Below are positions 58,018-64,000 of a DNA stretch of 64,000 nucleotides, piece after piece. Below the pieces are notes generated by a model, which was not told the DNA's origin, ran no database searches, and was given only the letters and a program-made list of their open reading frames with translations. Positions within the stretch are counted from its first letter, which is position 1, and the number at the start of each line of letters is the position of its first letter. Position numbers and translations under genes: made by a program. The stretch lies in NCBI RefSeq assembly GCF_000196115.1, contig NC_005027.1, forward strand, positions 4,030,001 through 4,094,000, in the 5' to 3' direction. This stretch comes from Rhodopirellula baltica SH 1 (GTDB taxonomy: Bacteria; Planctomycetota; Planctomycetia; Pirellulales; Pirellulaceae).

Positions 58018-58559
58018 GGTCGGAAAACAGTGAGGATAAAGAAGTGTGGGAACGACCGGAGGTGCTCGAGCTTGGATTGGTTCGGTTCGACCGGCGTGCA
58101 ACATCAATGCTAGCAGGCCGCCGAAACTTTCCTAACCCGCCAACCAAAATCATGCCAGCCGCCCTCACCGTACGATGGGCTTCCCCAGCCCGTCGCAAAC
58201 TCACTCCGTACGATGGGGTTCCAAGCCCGTCGCAAACTCACTCCGTACGATGGGGTTCCAAGCCCGTCGAAACCGACTCTGCACAATGCGTTTCCAAGCC
58301 CGTCGATGTGCGACGAAAATAAGTCCAGTGTGCGCGACGGTCTTGGAAGACCATCGTACTGGTCTGAGAACGACGAAAAGCCCGACGGGCCTGCAAGCAG
58401 ACCGGTCGAGCTAGTCGTGGGGGTGGGTCGTGGATCCAACGCGCGTGTGTCGGACGACAACCACCCAAGCCTCCGCCCCTACGAAGGTGATGAGAACCGT
58501 TCCGAGTCTGCCAGCGATCAGCCGGTCAGTGACTCAGACTTGGTTCGTGTTCAGGTGTT
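58018..58559. other. Intergenic region, 542 bp, with a REP-like array
   Basis: Between gltX and the stop of the TolC-family gene, both on the minus strand. About 200 bp of it is the hairpin repeat array described at 58162-58359. GCCCGACGGGC near 58383 is another small palindrome. No supported coding frame is present. Confidence 0.6.
58162..58359. repeat. REP-like hairpin array
   Basis: Three direct copies of a 37-38-bp unit with GTACGATGG at 58170, 58208 and 58245, a diverged fourth after 58273, and an inverted copy at 58335-58359. Each carries a stem of the form CGATGGGCT-TCCC-AGCCCGTCG. Stem bases change in compensating pairs between copies (GGGCT/AGCCC, GGTCT/AGACC), as expected for folded elements. 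Similar elements occur at 63440-63508. Confidence 0.85.
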
Positions 58560-61025
58560 TCAGCGAGGGATGGGTTTCCGCCGCACAGGTTGCGGTGCGT
58601 ACTCGGCGGGTTCCGCAGCCGATGTTGCCGCGGGTGCCGTGTAAGCTGCCGGCTGGACTCGGCGAGCCGTTCCCCACGACGCACCATCGCTGGACGATGC
58701 GGCGGGCGATTGAAGTGGCTGAGCCGATTCAATCGAAGGAGCCGGAGTTGGGACAGTCACGGGAGGTGACAGCCGATCGATGGGCTGAGGAGCCTGCAAC
58801 ATTTCGTGAGTACTGTTGCCGTACTCGCTCAGTGGTTGATCGTCGATTCGGATCGGATCGCGAACGATTCCCATGTCCATTGGCAAGGCTTCGCCGTTGG
58901 CATCGCCGAAGATGACTTGGCCATCGGCCGCGTTCATCTCGAACTCGCCCGGTGGCAAGATTTGCCCGTGGGTGTTGGCTCCACTGCCGATGATCTGCGA
59001 AGCGGAGTCCGCATCACGAACCGGCCCTTGGCGAACCACACCTGGACGAGTCACGCCGTACTGCAGCTTCTTGCCAGCACTTCGTTCGCGAGCACGTTCC
59101 AGTGCATCCCAGTAGGCTTTCTTGTTCCAAGGTCCTTCTCGCAACACGATCCCGCTGTTGGCCAGCAAGGTGCCCTTCAAGTAGTCGACGTAGCTCAATG
59201 ATTTGCTGTACTCAGCCAAGGCACGGTAGTAGTTGATTTCCGCTTGAGCCTTTCGTTGCTGACTTTGAAGGACCACGTTGATGTCACGTGTACCGGCTTC
59301 GAATTCAGCCAATCGAGTTTCCACTTCCGTTTCGAAAGCTTGCCACTGTTGTGCGTTGGTTTGCGTCAGTTGATAGTGCGACTGAGCCTTGCGAATCGCA
59401 TCGGACAACTTGCTGACCATCAGACGTTCGTCTTCTTGCAACTTACTGCGGGCTGCAGCCAATCGGAACTTCGAACCTTGGATTCGAGCAAGCTCTCGGC
59501 GGCTACCAATCGCGGGAGGAGTCACTTCGAGGCGAACCGCCCCTTCTTGGAAATCACCACCGGTCAAACTGCCCAGTGCTGAACTTCCAGGTTCAGGAAA
59601 TTCGCCGGTTCCACCATCAGGAGGACCAAGCGTGTCACCGACACCCACCCAGCGGTAAAGCAATGACAAGTTCACCTCGGGAAGGATTTGGTTCTTTGCT
59701 GAGATCAGCTCCAACTCTTGTTGTTTGATGCGGGTCTTCGTTCGACGCAATTCGGGCGACAGGTACAACATCTGTGCAACCGACTCGTTCCAGTCAAATT
59801 CAACACGTGCGAGGGTTGGCTCGTCGATGGGACGAATCAATCGACCATCGGTTGCCGCCAATCCCATCAACTCACGCAGACGGTTTTCCGAACCGTAAAC
59901 ACCGAACCGGTCAGGGCCAGGCAGGTTCGATCCGGCAAGTGCAGTTTCGAGCTGAGCCTTGAACTGAAAGTATTGACCTTTGGCTTGCGACAACTCTTGC
60001 AGTGTGCCGGTACCGTTTTCCAAAGCGAGTTGAGCAAACTGTGCCGTTGCGATCGCACTGTTACGACCGACCACCGAAGTGGCCACGTTGCGGTAAGCAA
60101 CATACAGGTCCCAGTAGGCGTTCTCGACATCACGGACCAAGTTGCGAACCTGGACTTCGTATTCGGCAATCGACACGTCTTCGTTGAGGCTGGCCAAGAC
60201 AACCGGAATTCGGTTGACCAAGGTGCCTCGGTTCCGCATCAATGGTTGCTGCACTTGAGCTTCCATCGAAACGGTGTAGTCACTCGAAACAACTCGCGAT
60301 GCCGAGTTGGCTGCCAGCGGTGCGGTTGGCAGGTTGTTGTGTCCGTACACCAGTTGATGGCGAAGTGTGGCAACACCACCGGTAGCGAACCGTTTGCTGA
60401 TCGCGGCTTGGGCCGTCACATCGTCGGATTGAAACAGCGAGGTTGAAACAGCACTGTTGCCCGAGTTTCGTGGACGGTCGGTGTTGCTGTAGCTGATGAA
60501 ACCGCTGGCTTGAGCATCGAACTCAGCCAAAGCATCTTCGACACCGCCAACTTGGTTGGCTCGCAGAACACCACGAGGCAGCGTGCGGTTGCCATTGCTA
60601 TCAACGGTCAACGGGACCGACTGAGTAGTTGATTGCTGGATGGCAACATCATAAATGCTGCCTACTTGCTCGAACGTGCTGCTGATGAACTGGTCAGCCA
60701 CGTTTTGACGTGTTTCTGCGATGCCGCTGGTGGTGACGAAGAACTTCGCATTTTGCAACGCGATGTTGGTCGCTTCTTCCAGCGTCAAATCCCAGAACTG
60801 GTAGTCGTGGTTGCCGATCGCCAGCGGAGGCAACGCCTCCGTCGTTTCGGGCAGACTCTCCACGTCCACATCCGGATATTCAATCTGGGTGGCTGAGTTG
60901 AGATAGTAGTTCAGGTCCGGAGACTCGTTCAAGAAGAACGGCTGAGTTGGAGCGCACCCACAGGCGATCAGGAGGGTAATTCCCAATTGCAGTTGTGCAG
61001 TCAAACGGATCAATGAGCGATTCAT
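58560..61025 (-). CDS. TolC-family outer membrane efflux lipoprotein with C-terminal extension
   Basis: An 821-residue protein from the ATG at 61025. A lipoprotein signal ends at ACGC near residue 23. The TolC-type outer membrane factor core follows, with paired long helices (LTLEEATNIALQNA near 80, then AYWDLYVAYRNV and ELSQAKGQYFQFKAQLETAL). Two periplasmic repeats are visible. The core ends near residue 620. The last 200 residues are a Pro/Ser/Ala-rich tail absent from typical TolC (about 450-500 residues). No membrane-fusion or RND pump gene is adjacent. Confidence 0.9.
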   Translation of the reverse strand: MNRSLIRLTAQLQLGITLLIACGCAPTQPFFLNESPDLNYYLNSATQIEYPDVDVESLPETTEALPPLAIGNHDYQFWDLTLEEATNIALQNAKFFVTTSGIAETRQNVADQFISSTFEQVGSIYDVAIQQSTTQSVPLTVDSNGNRTLPRGVLRANQVGGVEDALAEFDAQASGFISYSNTDRPRNSGNSAVSTSLFQSDDVTAQAAISKRFATGGVATLRHQLVYGHNNLPTAPLAANSASRVVSSDYTVSMEAQVQQPLMRNRGTLVNRIPVVLASLNEDVSIAEYEVQVRNLVRDVENAYWDLYVAYRNVATSVVGRNSAIATAQFAQLALENGTGTLQELSQAKGQYFQFKAQLETALAGSNLPGPDRFGVYGSENRLRELMGLAATDGRLIRPIDEPTLARVEFDWNESVAQMLYLSPELRRTKTRIKQQELELISAKNQILPEVNLSLLYRWVGVGDTLGPPDGGTGEFPEPGSSALGSLTGGDFQEGAVRLEVTPPAIGSRRELARIQGSKFRLAAARSKLQEDERLMVSKLSDAIRKAQSHYQLTQTNAQQWQAFETEVETRLAEFEAGTRDINVVLQSQQRKAQAEINYYRALAEYSKSLSYVDYLKGTLLANSGIVLREGPWNKKAYWDALERARERSAGKKLQYGVTRPGVVRQGPVRDADSASQIIGSGANTHGQILPPGEFEMNAADGQVIFGDANGEALPMDMGIVRDPIRIDDQPLSEYGNSTHEMLQAPQPIDRLSPPVTVPTPAPSIESAQPLQSPAASSSDGASWGTARRVQPAAYTAPAATSAAEPAEYAPQPVRRKPIPR

Positions 61026-61060
61026 GCCCTGGACTTCCCTGGCGCGGTGCCGCCGCAGAA

Positions 61061-61096
61061 CATGCCCCACGAGTGCCGCGAGTGCGGCATGGCATG
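61061..61096. other. Nested hairpin upstream of the TolC-family gene
   Basis: CATGCC (61061-61066) pairs with GGCATG (61091-61096), and inside it TGCCGC (61074-61079) pairs with GCGGCA (61084-61089) around the loop GAGT. It lies 36-71 bp before the TolC-family start and could be a 5'-leader structure or a protein-binding site. Confidence 0.45.
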
Positions 61097-61149
61097 TCCC
61101 CGGTCGGGCCGAGTGTGGAAAGCCCCCCTACAAAAGTCTCGCCCATCAT

Positions 61150-61168
61150 CGTTCCACCGAATGGAACG
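61150..61168. promoter_or_regulatory. Operator-like inverted repeat
   Basis: CGTTCCA and TGGAACG are perfectly complementary around CCGAA. It sits in the middle of a divergent promoter region. It could bind a dimeric regulator; none can be named. Confidence 0.4.
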
Positions 61169-61593
61169 AGACCTTCATCCGAAAGTAGGTATCGGGTTCC
61201 GACCGGGCAAACTTTGACGGCAATCCGAAAAATCGTGAAGTTTTTCGCCAGCCGACTTTCAGGCTCGTTTACAAGCCAAATACGCGAGGATTCAGCCAAC
61301 TCGCCCCATGAAGATTTGATGGGCAAAGAATGTTTCCTACTGAAGCGTCCAGTACAAAGGACGCTCGTGACGAAACACTTCCGTGAAACTTGCCTCCGCG
61401 CAGAACATTTGTCCAGGGACATCCCGTTGAACGGCGTTCCTCCCCAAGCCAATTGACTCGACGCAACAACGTCAGCCGAGATCGCTCCGCGTTTCTCAAA
61501 TACGATGAGCCTTCACCTGAACCGTTGAAGACAATTGTTCTACTTCGCGACTCCCACTCGACCTCCCGCCAACTCTCTCGCCTGAAACCCACC

Positions 61594-62859
61594 ATGAAAC
61601 TCTCCCAGTGCCTGCATCGTTGCCTCCTGCCTCTTTCCTTCCTCGCACTTTGCCTCACCATTCCATGTTTCACGTCGCTGTGTCACGGCGATGAACCGGC
61701 ACCTCAATGGTGGAAGGGAAACATCCACACGCATTCGCTGTGGAGTGACGGCGATCAATTCCCTGAGATGATTGCAGACTGGTACCAATCCGAAGGCTAC
61801 AACTTTCTGGCCCTGACCGACCACAACGTGCTCAGCGAGGGTTCGCGATGGATGGACTACTCGAAAATCCTGCAACGCAGTGACGATGGGATCCTGGATC
61901 GCTACCGAGCACGATTCGGCAACGCCTGGGTGGAAACTCGGGGCACGGAAGGCGAAGCTGACTACCAAGTGCGACTCAAACCGCTCGATGAGTTCCGTTA
62001 TTTGGTTGAACAGCATCACCAATTCATCCTGATTCCCGCGGAAGAAATCAGCGATCGCGGGGAAGGCAAACCGGTTCACATCAACGCAACGAACTTGGCC
62101 GAAGCCCTCGAACCCGCCGGAGGCGATACGGTTCGCCAAGTGATCGAAAACAACTTGCGAGCGATCCTGGAACACGAAAAGGCACACGGCCGAGAAGTTC
62201 TGCCGCACGTGAACCACCCGAACTTCCACTACGCGGTCACCGCCGAGGACCTCGCCTCAGTTGTCTCCGAACGTTTCTTCGAGGTCTACAACGGGCACCC
62301 GGGCGTCAACCATCTTGGCGATGACGAACACCCCAGCATCGAACGCATGTGGGACATCATTAACGCCCTGCGTCAGACTTCACTGAACGTCCCGCCGATG
62401 ATGGGTATCGCAACCGATGACAGCCACGAGTATCACGGCAAACCCGGATCGCGTCCCGGCCGCGGTTGGGTGATGGTCCGCAGCCAATACCTGACGCCTG
62501 AACACCTGATCCGAGCAATGAAACGTGGCGACTTCTATGCATCTAGCGGAGTCAGCCTGGACGACGTGAAATACGATGCCAAATCGAAGACACTGTCGCT
62601 GAAAATCCAATCCAAACCCGACACGACGTACCAAACCAAATTCATCGCGACGCTGGCCAAAGAAGACGGTTTGATCGATGAACACCGAATTGGTGTGACC
62701 GTGGGAACGTCCGGCAGCCTTCAGCCCCAATACACGCTGACGGGGAAAGAACTTTATGTTCGGGCGGTCGTGACCAGCGACCAACCTCCCCGAGACCCGT
62801 CGTTCAAGGACCAAAAACAGCAGGCTTGGACACAGCCCGTTGGCTGGGAATCGCCCTGA
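61594..62859 (+). CDS. Secreted PHP-domain protein
   Basis: A 421-residue protein with a signal peptide (about 30 residues, ending before HGDEPAP). The PHP metallo-phosphoesterase fold is shown by GNIHTHSLWSDGD at about 42-54, LALTDHN near 75, VNHPNF near 205 and DDSHEY near 270, giving His and Asp metal ligands. The last 100 residues form a beta-rich domain. The frame is open upstream to 61390, but the ATG at 61594 starts the signal peptide. Family members are phosphoesterases or related hydrolases; the substrate is unknown. Confidence 0.9.
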   Translation: MKLSQCLHRCLLPLSFLALCLTIPCFTSLCHGDEPAPQWWKGNIHTHSLWSDGDQFPEMIADWYQSEGYNFLALTDHNVLSEGSRWMDYSKILQRSDDGILDRYRARFGNAWVETRGTEGEADYQVRLKPLDEFRYLVEQHHQFILIPAEEISDRGEGKPVHINATNLAEALEPAGGDTVRQVIENNLRAILEHEKAHGREVLPHVNHPNFHYAVTAEDLASVVSERFFEVYNGHPGVNHLGDDEHPSIERMWDIINALRQTSLNVPPMMGIATDDSHEYHGKPGSRPGRGWVMVRSQYLTPEHLIRAMKRGDFYASSGVSLDDVKYDAKSKTLSLKIQSKPDTTYQTKFIATLAKEDGLIDEHRIGVTVGTSGSLQPQYTLTGKELYVRAVVTSDQPPRDPSFKDQKQQAWTQPVGWESP

Positions 62860-62954
62860 TTCGCTGTTTTCCGGCGGTTTGATCCCGCGAGATCCTGGGA
62901 CCGTGCGTGAACTCTATGTTGATTGGCCGATTGGGGCAGGTTATCGTAGAAAGC

Positions 62955-63317
62955 ATGAGCAAGAACAAAAACCTAAATATCTCCCGGGGTCCCGAAGGCT
63001 GGACCGTTCGAATCGTTCGCGAAGGCGAACAGCACTCCAAGTACTTTCGGTTCTCCGATGGTGGGATCCGAAAGTCGCTGGCCAAGGCCCAGAAATGGCG
63101 TGATGCCAAAATCAAAGAGCTCGGCGAGCGACAATGGCGCAAAGGGCCTCGCAAGAAACCCACCAACAACACGTCTGGCATTACAGGTGTCAGCCGAAAC
63201 TTCTACGGCCGCTGGGTGGCGACTTGGCAGGAAGACGGGGTCCAACGTTTCTTGACGTTCAAGACAAAAAAAGAAGCCGTCGCACACCGAAAAGCGATGA
63301 TCGAGGGAATGGGCTAG
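62955..63317 (+). CDS. Small protein with two AP2-like DNA-binding repeats
   Basis: A 120-residue basic protein from the ATG at 62955; a GTG at 62907 would add 16 residues. The C-terminal half, SGITGVSRNFYGRWVATW, then FLTFKTKKEAVAHRKAM, is a clear AP2-type three-strand-plus-helix unit. The N-terminal half (GPEGWTVRIVREGEQ, then KSLAKAQKWRDAK) looks like a diverged second copy, joined by a basic linker (RKGPRKKPTNN). AP2 units occur in plant factors and in bacterial homing endonucleases; no nuclease domain is seen here. Its TAG stop lies inside the inverted repeat of a small element. Confidence 0.82.
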   Translation: MSKNKNLNISRGPEGWTVRIVREGEQHSKYFRFSDGGIRKSLAKAQKWRDAKIKELGERQWRKGPRKKPTNNTSGITGVSRNFYGRWVATWQEDGVQRFLTFKTKKEAVAHRKAMIEGMG

Positions 63318-63439
63318 CAGGCTGTTGATTTATTGAGCCGCACCGCGTTAGCGGCGGTTGATTAGACGCCAACCGGGGCTAACGCCCAACGGCTAATGAT
63401 TGTCATTCGGTATGCGACTAAATCAACAGCCTGCTAGCC
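63312..63439. mobile_element. MITE-like element with 21-bp terminal inverted repeats
   Basis: A 128-bp segment bounded by perfect 21-bp inverted repeats, 63312-63332 (starting GGCTAGCAGG) and 63419-63439 (ending CCTGCTAGCC). The inside is non-coding and has smaller palindromes (CCGC-GTTA-GCGG). It is too short for a transposase. No clear target-site duplication is visible. It supplies the last codon and stop of the AP2-like gene. Confidence 0.7.
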
Positions 63440-63508
63440 GTACGACGGACTTCCGAGTCCGTCGGTGCCAAGGACGATTGACTTTGACGGATTTGGAAAG
63501 GCCATCGC
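63440..63508. repeat. REP-like pair in inverted orientation
   Basis: GTACGACGGACTTCCG at 63440 continues into AGTCCGTCG, a perfect 9-bp hairpin of the same type as the 58162-58359 array. A degenerate copy in the opposite orientation lies at about 63487-63508. The pair abuts the MITE-like element. Confidence 0.7.
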
Positions 63509-63592
63509 TCCGCGCCCCAACCCAAGCGTTTTGGCAATCCGTTGTGCGTCCGCCACACGATGCCTGCGACATGGTCTTCGCCGTCGAATGGA

Positions 63593-64000
63593 TCACTCGC
63601 CGGTCAGCTTTCCCATGCTGATTCGTTCTTCGACTTGGAATCCGAGCGATTGGTAAAACGCCACGACCTCGCTGTTGTCGGCGATCACTTGCAAGTTCAC
63701 CTTGGGGCAACCACGACGAGTCAGCTCCGATTCGGCGTGCCGGACCAATCGCGTCCCCACGCCACGTCGTCGGAAGGCAAGCGACACCGCGACGGAATAC
63801 AGCCATCCACGATGCCCGTCGTAACCAGCCATCACCGTGCCCGCCACGTTCACATCGTCCGTCGCCACAAAGAACAATCCATCGTCCGCAGCCATTTTGC
63901 GATCGATCGAGGTGCCAGGATCATTGTGCCCGGTAGATCGAGGGAACACCGCCAACCAAAGATCCACGACGGCGTCACGATCTTCGGCGACGTAATTGCG
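63593..64000 (-). CDS. GNAT-family acetyltransferase (partial, 5' end outside the window)
   Basis: 135 residues are visible plus the stop. The acetyl-CoA loop is in RRRGVGTRLVRHAE, preceded by GTVMAGYDGHRGWLYSVAV and followed by VIADNSEVVAFYQSLGF. This is close to the YpeA group of GNAT proteins. An in-frame GTG at 63967 is not likely the start, because the frame continues to the window edge with family-like residues (YVAEDRDAVVDLW). The substrate is unknown. Confidence 0.9.
   Translation of the reverse strand, partial: RNYVAEDRDAVVDLWLAVFPRSTGHNDPGTSIDRKMAADDGLFFVATDDVNVAGTVMAGYDGHRGWLYSVAVSLAFRRRGVGTRLVRHAESELTRRGCPKVNLQVIADNSEVVAFYQSLGFQVEERISMGKLTGE

Larger units (their letters stand above)
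61026..61593. other. Divergent intergenic region, 568 bp, with two inverted repeats
   Basis: Between the TolC-family gene (minus) and the PHP-domain gene (plus). It carries a nested hairpin at 61061-61096 and a 7-bp stem at 61150-61168. The open frame running into the PHP gene from 61390 is unlikely to be translated before 61594. No promoter hexamers are convincing. Confidence 0.55.

Noticed and set aside
59718-60446. A 242-codon plus-strand frame within the TolC-family gene
   Set aside because: Antisense to a certain gene, without any recognisable domain.
63423-63592. Minus-strand 127-codon frame crossing the REP-like pair
   Set aside because: It runs over both repeats and into the GNAT gene in another frame, with no domain. 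It is a shadow.

Overview
This 64 kb window looks like chromosome of a marine planctomycete of the Rhodopirellula type (Pirellulaceae). I infer this from gene content: MoxR/DUF58/VWA operons, a formylglycine-type sulfatase, PQQ-repeat propellers, TadE/TadG-like genes, a Cys-rich secreted repeat protein, a DUF1343 muramidase with MurNAc salvage genes, and a tiny AP2-domain protein. Moderate GC, many unidirectional clusters of 2-5 genes, weak Shine-Dalgarno signals and palindromic intergenic repeats fit the same group. I see no rRNA, tRNA, CRISPR array, prophage or complete insertion sequence. About 50 protein genes are supported.

Layout. 1-8.3 kb: a five-gene plus-strand operon (MoxR ATPase, DUF58, BatA-like VWA, double VWA, coiled-coil membrane protein). 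8.4-14.7 kb: a divergent peptidoglycan-salvage locus, with an SSS-family transporter, NamZ-type exo-muramidase and an unknown membrane-anchored protein on the minus strand, and MurQ etherase plus a BadF-type amino-sugar kinase on the plus strand. 14.7-20 kb: an unknown protein, a transglutaminase-fold lipoprotein whose catalytic Cys is replaced by Ser, a Cys-rich repeat protein and a cupin, with a structured 670-bp intergenic region. 20.2-27.5 kb: two PQQ-propeller proteins (one with an embedded EF-hand loop), MetF and a PhyH dioxygenase. 27.8-30.4 kb: a HAMP-like membrane protein followed by TadE, TadG/VWA and TadE. 30.4-40.2 kb: sulfatase, esterase, class-V aminotransferase, acyltransferase 3, MutM, PPi-type phosphofructokinase, a DUF374 acyltransferase and a secreted unknown.

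40.4-43.4 kb: an unusually long CsrA, a sigma-54 response regulator and ThiD. 43.4-50 kb: a zinc-ribbon membrane protein and the glycine cleavage operon gcvT-gcvH-gcvPA-gcvPB, ending in a LipM/LplA-type ligase that probably supplies the lipoyl group of GcvH. 50.2-58 kb: a double M16 peptidase, a Rieske protein, a MarR-regulated operon (DoxX-like protein, MarR, MBL-fold hydrolase) with a visible promoter and palindrome, and GltX. 58-64 kb: a REP-like hairpin array, a TolC-family lipoprotein, a PHP-domain protein, a two-repeat AP2 protein whose stop codon lies inside a small terminal-inverted-repeat element, another REP-like pair, and a GNAT gene cut by the window end.

The least ordinary items are the REP/BIME-like hairpin family, the MITE-like element ending the AP2 gene, the Cys-to-Ser transglutaminase, the MurNAc salvage locus with its unknown partner, the extended CsrA and several strong unassigned hairpins. 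I see no clearly new multi-gene defence or biosynthetic system.
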